From Actinoplanes sp. TBRC 11911 (GTDB lineage: Bacteria; Actinomycetota; Actinomycetes; Mycobacteriales; Micromonosporaceae), in assembly GCF_012933445.1 (NCBI RefSeq), contig NZ_JABBNC010000016.1:110039-174038 (forward strand): a stretch of 64,000 nt of DNA, in the 5' to 3' direction. How positions within the stretch are numbered: the first letter of the stretch is position 1; each line of letters starts with the position of its first letter. Shown here one piece after another: positions 1 to 10,358 of the stretch. The position numbers were made by a program, and so were the translations under genes. Below the pieces are notes generated by a model. The model worked only from the letters and a program-made list of their open reading frames with translations. It had not been told where the DNA came from and made no database searches.

Positions 1-126
1 GACCCGGTGGTAGCCGCTGCGCTCGGCGGCCCGCGCCATTTCGACGGTGTCCCGCAAGCTCTCCTCGGCGGAGGTCTCCGGCGGGTGCCACGCCAGATCG
101 AGGATGGAAATCGGAACGTCCGGCAT
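1..126 (-). CDS. LLM-class flavin-dependent oxidoreductase, N-terminal part
   Basis: The 42 codons visible read MPDVPISILDLAWHPP and continue to ARAAERSGYHRV. This is the usual opening of bacterial luciferase-like (LLM class) FMN/F420-dependent monooxygenases: an 'ILDLA' first strand followed by a helix ending 'A..AE..GYHR'. The rest runs off the left edge of the window. The ATG is preceded by an AAGGGGGG ribosome-binding site, which fixes the start. The gene is divergent from the SDR gene at 292, so the 165-bp gap must hold both promoters. Substrate unknown. Family call inferred from the N-terminus only. Confidence 0.75.
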   Translation of the reverse strand, partial: MPDVPISILDLAWHPPETSAEESLRDTVEMARAAERSGYHRV

Positions 127-291
127 GAGCGGATCCCCCCTTAATGAGATTTAGGCCGACGTGACCAACCTAGGAGCGGGAGAGCGCGGCGGGCGCGGTG
201 TGCCGCGCCACACTCTGGGCAAGCGGACCCGACTCCGGTTACCGTTGACGCGTAACCGGACGCGGCTCCGATTCTGCCGAGAGGAACGATC

Positions 292-1218
292 ATGACCAAG
301 CGCATCACCACACCCTTCGACGCGCGCTCGACCGGCGACGACGTGATCGCGGGCGTCGACCTGACCGGCCGGCGCGCGATCGTCACCGGCGGGGCGGCCG
401 GGCTCGGGCGGGAGACCGCACGCGTGCTGGCCTCGGCGGGGGCCGACGTCACCGTCGCGGCCCGCGGGCTGGACGCGGCACGCGCCACAGCCAGGGAGAT
501 CGCCGGCAGCAGCGTGCACGCCGCCCGGCTCGATCTCGCCGACTTAGGCTCGGTCGCCGACTTCGTGAAGAACTGGGTGGGACCGCTGCACATCCTGGTC
601 AACAACGCCGGCGTGATGGCCACCCCGGAACAGCGCACACCCGAGGGCCGCGAGCTGCAGTTCGCCACCAACCACCTGGGCCATTTCGCCCTCGCGACCG
701 GGCTGCACGACGCGCTGAAGGCCGCCGGGGACGCCCGTGTCGTGGTGCTCAGCTCGGTCGGGCACGTCAACGGTCCGGTCCGCTTCGACGACCCCGACTT
801 CACCCGCGACCCGTACGACCCCTGGCTGGCGTATTCGCAGTCGAAGACCGCGACCATCCTGTTCGCCGTGGAGGCCGCGCGGCGGTGGGCGGCCGACGGC
901 ATCGCGGTGAACGCGCTGAACCCGGGCCGGATCTGGGGCACCAACTTGAGCCGGTACGTCGAGGCGCCGCCGCAGTCGTTCGATCCGTCCGGGGTGACCG
1001 GGGTGTCCGAGAAGAACATCGCTCAGGGCTCCGCGACCTCGATCCTGCTGGCCGCGTCACCGCTGATGGAGGGCGTCACCGGAAAGTATTTCGAGGACTG
1101 CCAGGAGGCCGAGCCGTTCACCCCGGGCGTCCGCCGGGGCGTCGCCGATTACGCCCTCGACCCCGGCAACGCACGCCGGCTGTGGGACCTCTCCGAGGCG
1201 CTAGTTGCTCCACACTAG
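292..1218 (+). CDS. SDR family NAD(P)-dependent oxidoreductase
   Basis: 308 residues. A Rossmann-fold short-chain dehydrogenase with the cofactor motif TGGAAGLG at residues 32-39, NNAG at 104-107 and the catalytic YSQSK (Tyr181, Lys185). Length and the long C-terminal substrate-binding part resemble the retinol-dehydrogenase/WWOX-like branch, which acts on hydrophobic alcohols or ketones. The actual substrate cannot be read from sequence. The ATG has an upstream GAGAGGA. The methyltransferase gene follows after only 5 bp, so the two are probably co-transcribed. Confidence 0.9.
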   Translation: MTKRITTPFDARSTGDDVIAGVDLTGRRAIVTGGAAGLGRETARVLASAGADVTVAARGLDAARATAREIAGSSVHAARLDLADLGSVADFVKNWVGPLHILVNNAGVMATPEQRTPEGRELQFATNHLGHFALATGLHDALKAAGDARVVVLSSVGHVNGPVRFDDPDFTRDPYDPWLAYSQSKTATILFAVEAARRWAADGIAVNALNPGRIWGTNLSRYVEAPPQSFDPSGVTGVSEKNIAQGSATSILLAASPLMEGVTGKYFEDCQEAEPFTPGVRRGVADYALDPGNARRLWDLSEALVAPH

Positions 1219-1223
1219 ACGGC

Positions 1224-2024
1224 ATGGAAGCACATTTGTCCAAGCTGGACGAGACGACCCCGCACTCGGCCCGGGTGTGGAACTACTTCTTAGGCGGCAC
1301 CGACAACTTCGCCGTCGATCGCCAGGTCGGCGACCAGGTGATGCGCATGCTGCCGAACATCGTCGACCAGGCGCGGGCCGACCGGGCCTTTCTCGGCCGC
1401 GCTGTCGCACACCTGGCCGGCGACCTCGGTGTCCGCCAGTTCCTCGACGTCGGCACCGGCCTGCCGACCGCGGACAACACCCATCAGGTCGCCCAGCGGG
1501 TCGCTCCCGAGTCGCGGATCGTCTACGTCGACAACGACCCGCTGGTGCTCGAGCAGGCGCAGGCGCTACTGACCAGCGACCCGGCCGGCGTCACCGACTA
1601 CCTGCACGCCGACCTGGCCGACCCGGACACCATCCTGCGCGACGCCGCCCGCACGCTGGACTTCCGGCAGCCGGTCGCGCTGGTGCTGATGGGCGTGCTG
1701 CACCACGTGCCGGACACCGCGGCGGCGTACGAGATCGTCGATCGGTTGAAGGATCGCCTGGCGCCGGGCAGTTATCTGGTGATCAACCACGCCACCAACG
1801 CGGTTCTCGGCGCCGCCAGCGACGAGGCCGTGGCGCACTACAACCAGTTCGGCAAGCCGACGATCACGCTGCGCCCGCCGGCCGAGATCATCCGGTTCTT
1901 CGACGGCTGGGAGCTGCTCGAACCCGGCGTGGTTTCCTGCTCTCGCTGGCGTCCCGGCGCCGTCGACCTGGACAGCGACGAGGTCGACGAGTTCGGCGGG
2001 ATGGCTCACAAGGGCTCCTCGTAA
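1224..2024 (+). CDS. SAM-dependent methyltransferase, DUF574 (Methyltransf_19) type
   Basis: 266 residues. It opens with SARVWNYFLGGTDNFAVD, the hallmark of the actinobacterial DUF574 family, followed by a class I SAM-binding glycine loop (FLDVGTGLPT) and an acidic strand end (VYVDNDP). The motif VLMGVLHHVPD sits where motif IV/V of these enzymes lies. The start at the ATG is chosen because homologues begin just before the ARVWNYFLGG block. The open frame extends upstream but overlaps the SDR gene. These proteins are abundant in Streptomyces and Actinoplanes. No substrate is established for most of them, so no acceptor is assigned. Confidence 0.88.
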   Translation: MEAHLSKLDETTPHSARVWNYFLGGTDNFAVDRQVGDQVMRMLPNIVDQARADRAFLGRAVAHLAGDLGVRQFLDVGTGLPTADNTHQVAQRVAPESRIVYVDNDPLVLEQAQALLTSDPAGVTDYLHADLADPDTILRDAARTLDFRQPVALVLMGVLHHVPDTAAAYEIVDRLKDRLAPGSYLVINHATNAVLGAASDEAVAHYNQFGKPTITLRPPAEIIRFFDGWELLEPGVVSCSRWRPGAVDLDSDEVDEFGGMAHKGSS

Positions 2025-2115
2025 CGGGCCAGCCGCAGCCGCCGATAGCGCTTGCCCACCCCGGTCAGGCTCAGCTAGTCGGTGGGAGCGGGACTGTTCG
2101 GAGGCGTACGGTGCG

Positions 2116-2775
2116 ATGGTGCTTGCGCAACCGGCTCAATCACTCACCGACCTCGCGCTGGGCCTCGTGGTGCTCACCCTGGCCTGGCAGTTGCGGCGTT
2201 CGCCGGCGGTCCCGCGTTACTGGCTGGCGCCGTTCTGGTGGGCCGGGATCGCGGCGGCCGCGGGTGCCGTCCATCACGCCGTGTTCGTGCGGTGGCCTCG
2301 CCCGGCCGAGATCAGCTGGGCCATCATCAGCGTGCTCGTCGTGGTCGCCGTGTCGTACCTTCTCGCCGCGACCGTGCGGGAAGTGCTGGGCCCGGGCCGG
2401 GGGCGGGTGTTCTGGCTGCTGCGCTCGATCGGGCTGGTCGCCTACCTGGGCGCGGCGGTCAGCGGCCACGCCGGCGTGACCTCGCTGCTGCTGTGCGAGA
2501 GCATCACCATGCTCTGCATCCTGGGCCTGTGGGGGCGAGCGCTGCTGCAGGACCACCCGCTGGCCCGGGCCGTGCTGATCGCCGTGCTGGCCAGCGGTGG
2601 CGCGGCGATCATGAAGGCGCTTCCGGCCGACATCATCGGATATGTCGGGCTTGACCCCACGTCGGCCTATCACCTGGCGCAGATCGTCGGGATGGTGCTG
2701 CTGTACCGGGCGGTCCGGCGCGGCTCCCTGGTGGCCGCCGACGAGGCCCGCGCCGGACGAGTGGTGCTTCCGTAA
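2116..2775 (+). CDS. Polytopic integral membrane protein of unknown function
   Basis: 219 residues with about seven hydrophobic segments separated by short polar loops and an Arg-rich C-terminus. Histidines occur at helix ends (AVHHAVF, SGHAGV, AYHLAQIVGM). That loosely recalls the CREST group of membrane hydrolases (ceramidase/PAQR), but I cannot confirm the full metal-binding set. A GGAGG lies 11 bases before the ATG. It stands alone between the methyltransferase and the lyase-like gene. Function not assigned. Confidence 0.7.
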   Translation: MVLAQPAQSLTDLALGLVVLTLAWQLRRSPAVPRYWLAPFWWAGIAAAAGAVHHAVFVRWPRPAEISWAIISVLVVVAVSYLLAATVREVLGPGRGRVFWLLRSIGLVAYLGAAVSGHAGVTSLLLCESITMLCILGLWGRALLQDHPLARAVLIAVLASGGAAIMKALPADIIGYVGLDPTSAYHLAQIVGMVLLYRAVRRGSLVAADEARAGRVVLP

Positions 2776-2788
2776 GCGAGAAGTCCGA

Positions 2789-2794
2789 TAGCGT
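2789..2794 (+). promoter_or_regulatory. Probable leaderless -10 box of the 2801 gene
   Basis: TAGCGT lies exactly six bases before the ATG at 2801 and no Shine-Dalgarno sequence is visible. In actinobacteria a TAnnnT at this distance marks transcripts that begin at the start codon. No good -35 is seen. Confidence 0.5.
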
Positions 2795-2800
2795 TCGTCT

Positions 2801-3601
2801 ATGTCTACGGCCTTACGCGACAGCTTCCGCGCGCTACACGAAGATGGCACTTTCCTGTTGCCCAACCCCTGGGACGTCGGCTCGGCACGGGTGCTCGAGA
2901 CGCTCGGGTTCCCAGCCCTCGCCACCACGTCGTCCGGCTTCGCCGCGAGCATCGGCAAGGCCGACCAGCACGTCACCCGCGACGAGCTCGTGGCGCACGT
3001 CGCGGCGATCACCGCGGCGGTCGGGATCCCGCTGAACGTCGACGCCGAGCGCTGCTTCGCGGACACCGCCGGCGGCATCGGCGAGACGGTGGACCTGCTG
3101 GCCGACGCGGGCGCGGCGGGCATCTCGATCGAGGACTACGACCCGGCGAGCGGCGCGATCGAGCCGATCTCGGTGGGCGCCGAGCGGGTCGCCGCCGCGG
3201 CCGAGGCCTGCGCCCGGCACGGGATCGTGCTCACGGCCCGCGCCGAGAACCACATCTACGACCACGACGACCTGGACGACACCGTTGCGCGATTACGCGC
3301 CTACCGGGAGGCCGGCGCCGAGGTGGTGTACGCGCCCGGCCTGACCGCGCCGGACGACATCGCGCGCGTCGTGTCCTTGGGAGCCCCGGTGAACGTGCTC
3401 GCCGTGCCGGGCGCGCCGCCCGTCCCGGAGCTGGCGAAGCTCGGCGTGCGCCGGGTCTCCACCGGCGGTGCGCTCGCCTGGGCCGCGTACGGGGCACTGC
3501 GGGACGCGAGCGGTGAGCTGCAGGGGTCCGGGACGACGACGTTCCGGGCGCGGGCGCTGACCGCGGACGAGCGGGGCGCGGCGTTCCCCCGCAAGCGGTG
3601 A
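2801..3601 (+). CDS. Isocitrate lyase/PEP mutase superfamily protein
   Basis: 266 residues, a single TIM-barrel of the ICL/PEP-mutase family. Recognisable parts are LLPNPWDVGSARVLE near the N-terminus, the GFPALATTSSG strand, NVDAER, the ISIEDYDP metal-site strand and LTARAEN. The isocitrate-lyase KKCGH loop is absent, so this is not a glyoxylate-cycle isocitrate lyase. Members of this branch act as oxaloacetate decarboxylase, 2-methylisocitrate lyase or phosphonopyruvate-type enzymes. Sequence alone does not decide which. Start set by a leaderless promoter. Followed after 76 bp by the diguanylate cyclase. Confidence 0.85.
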   Translation: MSTALRDSFRALHEDGTFLLPNPWDVGSARVLETLGFPALATTSSGFAASIGKADQHVTRDELVAHVAAITAAVGIPLNVDAERCFADTAGGIGETVDLLADAGAAGISIEDYDPASGAIEPISVGAERVAAAAEACARHGIVLTARAENHIYDHDDLDDTVARLRAYREAGAEVVYAPGLTAPDDIARVVSLGAPVNVLAVPGAPPVPELAKLGVRRVSTGGALAWAAYGALRDASGELQGSGTTTFRARALTADERGAAFPRKR

Positions 3602-3677
3602 TTAACCAGGCCGGTCTGCAACCGGATCGCACCCGAGCCCGCCCGTTCCCGCACCCGCGAGGGGCGATCGTTGCCGG

Positions 3678-5147
<1,470 letters not shown>

Positions 5148-5196
5148 GGCCGGTCCTGCCGATCACCGGGGACAGCGAGGTGAGTGCCCTAATTCT

Positions 5197-5202
5197 TAGG
5201 AT
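5197..5202 (+). promoter_or_regulatory. Probable leaderless -10 box of the 5209 gene
   Basis: TAGGAT is six bases before the GTG start at 5209. No ribosome-binding site is present. Same geometry as at 2789, 25243, 53544 and 57251. Confidence 0.5.
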
Positions 5203-5208
5203 CGACGG

Positions 5209-6165
5209 GTGCGCGATCTCAGCACCTTGCCGAAGGCGAACCTGCACCTGCACCTGACCGGGTCGATGCGCCCCGGCACCCTCGCCGAACTGGCCGCCCG
5301 GGCCGGCCTTCCGCTTCCGGCGGCGCTTCCGCTTCGCCCGGCGGCGGCCGGTGTGACGCACGGCTGGGAGGTGTTCCAGACCCTCTACGACACCGCGCGG
5401 GCCGTGCTGCGGACCGCGGCCGACATCACCCGGGTGGTCACCGAGGCGGTGTCCGGTGACGCCGCGTGGGTGGAGATCCAGGTGGACCCCACTTCCTACG
5501 CCGTACGCCTCGGAAGCGTCGAAGCGGTCGTCGAAGCCGCCCTGGCCGGCGGCGCCGGGCTGATCCTCGCCTCGAGCTGGGCGGCGTCACCCGCCGTCGC
5601 GGTGGAGATGGCCCACCTGGCCGCGCGCTACGCCGACCGGGGTGTGATCGGCTTCGGCCTGTCCAACGACGAGCGGCTCGGCCGGGTCGAGGACTTCGCG
5701 CCCGCCTGCCGGATAGCGGCCGAGGCCGGGCTGCGGATCGTCCCGCACGGCGGCTTCTACGAAGGGCCCGCGCACGTCCGCCGCTGCGTCGAGGTGCTCG
5801 GCGCGCGCCGGATCGGTCACGGGCTGACCGCGGCGGGCGACCCGGCGGTGGTCCGGCTGCTGGCCGACACCGGGGTGGCGTTGGAGATCTGCCCGGCGTC
5901 GTATCCGCCGCTCGGCGTGAATACGGTCGCCGAGCTGCCGGTCCGTGCGCTGCTCGACGCCGGCGTGCCGGTGGTGCTGGGCAGCGACGACCCGCTGCTG
6001 TTCGGGGTGGAACTGACCGGTCAGTACGAGCTGCTGCGCTCGGACGCCGGTCTGACCGACAGCGAACTCGCCACCATCGCCCGCAACTCGATCACCGCCT
6101 CCGCGGCGCCGTCGTCGTTGGCCGCCACCATGCTGGCGGGCGTGGACGCCTGGCTCGCCGGCTAG
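5209..6165 (+). CDS. Adenosine deaminase family protein
   Basis: 318 residues. The amidohydrolase zinc motif HLHLTG appears at the N-terminus (usual HxHLxG), with GGFYEG (family HAGE region, His replaced), RIGHGL, LEICPASYPPLGV (SN replaced by SY) and GSDDPLLFG near the C-terminus. The HxH and the DD pair needed for zinc and catalysis are kept. It is a deaminase of the adenosine/adenine/6-aminodeoxyfutalosine group. Several substitutions in the purine-binding motifs make the exact base uncertain. Its stop overlaps the convergent gene by 4 bp. Confidence 0.88.
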   Translation: MRDLSTLPKANLHLHLTGSMRPGTLAELAARAGLPLPAALPLRPAAAGVTHGWEVFQTLYDTARAVLRTAADITRVVTEAVSGDAAWVEIQVDPTSYAVRLGSVEAVVEAALAGGAGLILASSWAASPAVAVEMAHLAARYADRGVIGFGLSNDERLGRVEDFAPACRIAAEAGLRIVPHGGFYEGPAHVRRCVEVLGARRIGHGLTAAGDPAVVRLLADTGVALEICPASYPPLGVNTVAELPVRALLDAGVPVVLGSDDPLLFGVELTGQYELLRSDAGLTDSELATIARNSITASAAPSSLAATMLAGVDAWLAG

Positions 6166-7109
6166 GCGTTTCCGGTGCCGCTCGCGTCGGCTTCGTAGTC
6201 GGCGAGCACGGCCCGGTGGTCGCTGCCCGGGACGCGCAGCACCCACGAGTTCCGGGCGGTCAGCCCGCGCGCCAGGATGTGATCGGGCCGCAGCATCGGC
6301 AACGCGGACGGCCAGGTGAACCCGAAACCGGACCCGGCCTGTTGCTGGCTGTCCCGCAGCGGCGCGAACGCCGCGAACTGCCGGTCGGTGGTCGCGGTGT
6401 TCAGATCACCGGCCAGTACCAACCGCGGGCTGGGGTCCGCGTGTGCCGCCGCGGCCAGCGCCGCGACCGTCCGGTCCCGGTCGGCGGTCATGTCGGCCCG
6501 GGCCGAGGCCAGGTGCGCGGCAACGACCCGGACCGGACCGGCGCCGGTCGCGATGGTGGTGGCGATGGCCCGGGTCCAGCCGATATGGATGTCGACCGGC
6601 TCGGTGTCCGAAAGGCGGAAGCGACTGAACACCGCGACGGTCCCGGTCTCCGAGTGGTGCGGGTACGCGTCCGCCAGCGTCTTCGTCACCGAGCGCCGGT
6701 TGGCGGCGGTGATCTCCTCGAGCACGATCACGTCGGGGTGCTCGGCCAGCAACGGCGGCAGGGCCTCGCCGGCCGTGGCCTTCCCGAGGTTGAGCGAGGC
6801 GACCCGCAGGTCGTGCCCGCCGGCCTGGGCGCGGTCGGTCAGCGTCGGAGCGAACAGGACGACCCAGACCACCACCGGCACCAGCGCCGCCGCGATCACC
6901 CCGACACGCCGCGTCACGACCGCGACAATCACGAGCAGCAGGATCGGCGCCGCCAGCCACGGCAGCACACTGTCCAGAAGCGAACCGGCCGAGCCGGGAA
7001 CCGCCTGGTGAGCGACCAGCAGCAGGCTCAGACCCGCCGCGACCCCACCGACCACGACCAGCGCGCCAACCTTCACCCGCTCACGGTAGCGACCAACACC
7101 CTCACCCAC
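6162..7109 (-). CDS. Membrane-anchored endonuclease/exonuclease/phosphatase family protein
   Basis: 315 residues. The N-terminal ~95 residues carry three hydrophobic segments. The rest is an EEP (DNase I-like) domain with VASLNLG, IVLEEI (Glu metal ligand), VAAHL, AGDLN and the final SDHRAVLADY. These match the conserved Asn, Glu, Asp-x-Asn and Asp-His of Mg-dependent phosphodiesterases. With three N-terminal helices it resembles actinobacterial YafD/teicoplanin-resistance-like proteins facing the exterior. The GTG at 7109 was chosen over an upstream in-frame ATG because GGGAGGGGAG lies six bases before it. Confidence 0.85.
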   Translation of the reverse strand: MGEGVGRYRERVKVGALVVVGGVAAGLSLLLVAHQAVPGSAGSLLDSVLPWLAAPILLLVIVAVVTRRVGVIAAALVPVVVWVVLFAPTLTDRAQAGGHDLRVASLNLGKATAGEALPPLLAEHPDVIVLEEITAANRRSVTKTLADAYPHHSETGTVAVFSRFRLSDTEPVDIHIGWTRAIATTIATGAGPVRVVAAHLASARADMTADRDRTVAALAAAAHADPSPRLVLAGDLNTATTDRQFAAFAPLRDSQQQAGSGFGFTWPSALPMLRPDHILARGLTARNSWVLRVPGSDHRAVLADYEADASGTGNA

Positions 7110-7192
7110 GGTGATCTCCCCTCCCAGCCTCGCGCGCCAACCGTAGAGTCGCCGCCGTTGCCCGGGACTCCCCAATTAACGCCGCCGTGCCA

Positions 7193-7225
7193 GAACGCCA
7201 CCCGCCGGATCAGCGGGTGGCGTTC
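7193..7225 (-). terminator. Terminator of the deacetylase-glycosyltransferase operon
   Basis: Perfect 13-bp stem (GAACGCCACCCGC and its complement) with a 7-base loop, 27 bases downstream of the operon's last stop codon. No strong U tract, as usual in high-GC actinomycetes. Confidence 0.7.
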
Positions 7226-7251
7226 GGCGAACGAACTGACCGAGGGCTGTC

Positions 7252-9408
7252 CTAGCCCGCCGGCTGGCCCTGGGTGAGGGCGCCGGTGCGGCGGATCGTC
7301 TGCCAGCGCAACCGACGGCCGGTGATCGCGGTGAGGGCCGAGTGCACCAGCACCATGTACATCACCTGGCGGTACACGATCTGCTGCAGCGGCAGGCTCC
7401 ACAGCGGGCGCAGGCTTTCCCGGTCGAGACGGAACGCGAGCACGGCGGTCAGCACCTGCACGACCATCATGGCGCCCCAGCCGATCGCGGTCACCTTGCG
7501 GTCGAGGAACAGGAAGCCGTACACCGCCATCAGGTCGATCAGCGGCGCCAGCAGCGGAAGCAGCACGCTGAACAGGGCGATCAGCGGGAGCCCGCCACGG
7601 CCGAAACGAGTCTTCTCGCGCAGCGCGTGCCGGTGTTTCCACATCGCCTGCATGGTGCCGTAGCTCCAGCGGTAGCGCTGCTTCCACAGCTGGCCGAGAC
7701 TCGCCGGCGCCTCCGTGTACGCCTTGGCGGACTCCTCGTACACCACGCGCCAGCCCGCCCGCTGGATCGCCATCGTCAGGTCGGTGTCCTCGGCGAGGGT
7801 GTCCTCGCTCAGCCCACCGACCTGCGTCAGCGCCTTGCGCCGGAACGCACCGAGCGCACCCGGGATGGTGGAGATGCAGCCCATCGTGTCGTATAGCCGC
7901 CGGTCCAGGCTGAACCCGATCACGTACTCGATGTGCTGCCACTTGCCCAGCAGCCCGCGCCGGTTGACGACCTTGACGTTGCCGGCCACGGCGCCGACCG
8001 TCTCGTCGGCGAACGGCTGGATGAGCCGGTGGATCGAGTCCGGATCCACCACCGTGTCGGCGTCCACCATGACGATCAGCTCGTTGCTGGCGAACGCCAT
8101 CCCGGTGTTCAGCGCGTTCGCCTTGCCGCCGTTGGGCACCTGGACGAGGCGTACGTTGGGAAGCTTTAATTTCTTGATCTCATCGGCGGTGCTGTCGGTC
8201 GAGCCGTCGTCGACCACCACGACCTCGACGCCCCCGCCGTGCTGGGATTGCGCCAGCGAGGTGACGGCCGCGCCGATGTTCTTCTCTTCGTTGTAAGCGG
8301 GCACGACGATGGTGACCGGTTCGTCCATCGAGCCCCACGAGCTGCGCCGCCGCTGCCGGGCGTGCGCCCAGGCGAAGATGAACAGCACCAGCGTGCGGAT
8401 GGCGATCAGGCCACCCGCGATGATCATCAAATACCAGAGCAGCCGCAGTACGCCGTCGGAACCGCGCACCGTCCACGCCATGGCTCGCCCGCGCCACACC
8501 GCCGACGCGCTGGCCTCGGGGTTGACGTCCATGTGCATCGCCGCGCCGACGGTGGTGAAGGTGTAACCGTCCGCCTGCAGTTGCGGGATCAGGACGTTGA
8601 GGGCCGCCACCGACTCCTCACGGTTACCGCCGGCGTCGTGGAACAGGATGACCTCGCCGTCGTCGCCGCGCGGGGTCGCGTTACGCACGATCTGCCGGAC
8701 GCCGGGTTTCTGCCAGTCCTCGCTGTCCATGTCGTCCAGCACGGTCAAATAGCCGTCCTGAGCCGCCTGGGTCACGGTGACGTAATCGCTATTGGTGATC
8801 GCGTCCGGGAATGACGAATACGGCGGGCGCAGCATCAGCGTCGAGCGCCCGGTGGCGTACGCGATGGCCAGCTGGGTCTCGGAATTCTCCAGATTGCGTT
8901 GCCAATCCGGAATCCGCGCGAGGTCGGGGTGGGTAAACGTGTGGGCGCCGATCTCGTGGCCCTCGCGGACAATGCGCTCGGCGAGTCCGGGGTTACGGGT
9001 GACCTGGGTGCCCACCACGAAGAAGGTCGCCGGCGCGTGGTATTTGGCCAACACGTCGAGAATTTTGGGTGTCCACGTGGGATCCGGACCGTCATCGAAA
9101 GTTAACGCGATGGTCCGCTTCGGCATCCGCAGGGACTCGGGCTGACCGTTGCGCATGTCGATCACCGGGCCACCGTCGGTGACCTTCTCCGGCACCTTGT
9201 TGCTTACCTCGGAACGCGGGTTGGTGCCGTCCGGGCTGAACCCGGCGCCGGTGTAGACCTCGACGACCACCACGGTGGCGATGACCACGAGCGCGATCAC
9301 CGCGAGCACCGCGCGTAATAGGCGTCGCTGGCGCCGGACCGCCGGAATGCGTCCGGTAGACGAGGGATCGTCCACCTGCGGCGGCGGCGTGGCCTGATAA
9401 ATCGTCAT
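7252..9408 (-). CDS. Bifunctional polysaccharide deacetylase / family 2 glycosyltransferase
   Basis: 718 residues in two enzyme domains. After one N-terminal membrane helix (about 30-50) comes a NodB/CE4 deacetylase: TFDDGPDP (catalytic Asp and metal Asp), GAHTFTHPDL (metal His pair), RPPYSS and ILFHDAGG. A central helix then leads to a GT2 domain with VVPAYNEEKNI, VVVDDGSTD, MVDADT, a TLAEDTDL acceptor motif and the processive-synthase Q/RxxRW signature (KQRYRWSYG), followed by several C-terminal membrane helices. This fits a beta-1,4/1,6-N-acetylhexosamine polymer synthase with its own extracellular deacetylase. The product polymer is inferred. Its ATG overlaps the stop of the small upstream gene (ATGA). 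Confidence 0.93.
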   Translation of the reverse strand: MTIYQATPPPQVDDPSSTGRIPAVRRQRRLLRAVLAVIALVVIATVVVVEVYTGAGFSPDGTNPRSEVSNKVPEKVTDGGPVIDMRNGQPESLRMPKRTIALTFDDGPDPTWTPKILDVLAKYHAPATFFVVGTQVTRNPGLAERIVREGHEIGAHTFTHPDLARIPDWQRNLENSETQLAIAYATGRSTLMLRPPYSSFPDAITNSDYVTVTQAAQDGYLTVLDDMDSEDWQKPGVRQIVRNATPRGDDGEVILFHDAGGNREESVAALNVLIPQLQADGYTFTTVGAAMHMDVNPEASASAVWRGRAMAWTVRGSDGVLRLLWYLMIIAGGLIAIRTLVLFIFAWAHARQRRRSSWGSMDEPVTIVVPAYNEEKNIGAAVTSLAQSQHGGGVEVVVVDDGSTDSTADEIKKLKLPNVRLVQVPNGGKANALNTGMAFASNELIVMVDADTVVDPDSIHRLIQPFADETVGAVAGNVKVVNRRGLLGKWQHIEYVIGFSLDRRLYDTMGCISTIPGALGAFRRKALTQVGGLSEDTLAEDTDLTMAIQRAGWRVVYEESAKAYTEAPASLGQLWKQRYRWSYGTMQAMWKHRHALREKTRFGRGGLPLIALFSVLLPLLAPLIDLMAVYGFLFLDRKVTAIGWGAMMVVQVLTAVLAFRLDRESLRPLWSLPLQQIVYRQVMYMVLVHSALTAITGRRLRWQTIRRTGALTQGQPAG

Positions 9409-9779
9409 TTGGCCACGCTGCTCGCCGGCGTCGGCGGCTTCGCCCAGCCATCGAGCTGAACCACCCACGCGGCCGCCACGATCAACAGAACCAGGACCCC
9501 GATCCCGTACGCCCACCGGCGCACCCGCCGTCCGCGACGACCGCTGGGGTCGACGAACACGGGTTTCTTCGCCGGTGCGTCGACGCGAATGATGCTGGTG
9601 ACTGTGCTCTCCGGCACCACGACCTGTGTTTCGTCGGGACCGGGGACGTCGGTGAGGGCGTCCTCGAAGACCACCACGATCCGGGTCTGCTCGAGCTCGG
9701 ACATGGGATCTGGTAACTGCTCGGCCTGGCCGGAGTCGCCGGGCGTCGGGTCCTGGGAGCCCAGTACGTCGCGGGCCAA
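9405..9779 (-). CDS. Small single-pass membrane protein coupled to the deacetylase-GT gene
   Basis: 124 residues from a TTG start. That start is chosen because AGGAGG lies six bases upstream, and no ATG or GTG in frame has a comparable site. The first ~75 residues are acidic and Pro/Gln-rich, followed by a basic stretch (GRRGRRVRRWAYG) and one membrane helix near residues 95-112. A short exported tail (QLDGWAKPPTPASS) completes it. The long cytoplasmic part could dock a regulator, but no known domain is recognised. Translational coupling (ATGA overlap) implies a one-to-one partner role for the synthase. Confidence 0.72.
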   Translation of the reverse strand: MARDVLGSQDPTPGDSGQAEQLPDPMSELEQTRIVVVFEDALTDVPGPDETQVVVPESTVTSIIRVDAPAKKPVFVDPSGRRGRRVRRWAYGIGVLVLLIVAAAWVVQLDGWAKPPTPASSVAK

Positions 9780-10358
9780 GACTGTCCTCCTCCGTCTATC
9801 GACAGACACACGGATTAATGCCGCTCTGGACGATGGCGTCGTGTCGGGTCGGGTCTTGCTGCCACGTCGGTCGAGGTCAGCCTGTTCTGGGATGGCGCCG
9901 AGCAGGTGGTAACCGCGTCCGCAGCACACCCTCGGCCTGGATGGCGGTCATCGGTGGACTGTCGATCGCCTCCGCCCGCTCCACGCGATCAAGATAATCC
10001 ATCAGCTCCACTTGTTTCCAATTGGACCCACCGCCCGGTTAAGTCCTGTTTGGATTCTTCCGCCGGTTTTCCGATCCCAAACATCTTGCTGTACGTGACG
10101 GCGTCCACACTGTCCGGAAGGGCCGACTGGACGCTGAGTACTTCGACGCCCGTCGAGATCGTGCTTGCCGAAATTAACGTTCGTTTTCCGTAACCGTGGC
10201 GGACCTCATAGAAGCATTGTGATAGCCCAAAGTGGGCCACCATGATCTTTGTCGCAGCCCTCCCATTTGCAGCCCGCCGCACGACGGCCTCACTAGGGCG
10301 CAAATAGCCGGACGGCTTCTCTTTCTCCGAGCAGATCGCTCCTTCATTAGGTGGTCCA
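9780..10358. other. Intergenic region between divergent genes, 579 bp
   Basis: This holds the promoters of the deacetylase operon (leftward) and the beta-helix gene (rightward). Base composition is less GC-rich than its flanks. Short open frames occur on both strands but none has a ribosome-binding site or recognisable protein. No riboswitch or hairpin that I can name. Confidence 0.5.

Noticed and set aside
885..1223. Upstream extension of the methyltransferase frame
   Set aside because: The extra 113 residues are Arg/Gly-rich and overlap the SDR gene. The family begins at the SARVWNYFLGG block just after the chosen ATG.
9989..10303. 104-codon frame on the minus strand in the intergenic region
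   Set aside because: No ribosome-binding site and no family resemblance, and it overlaps the likely promoter area of the beta-helix gene.
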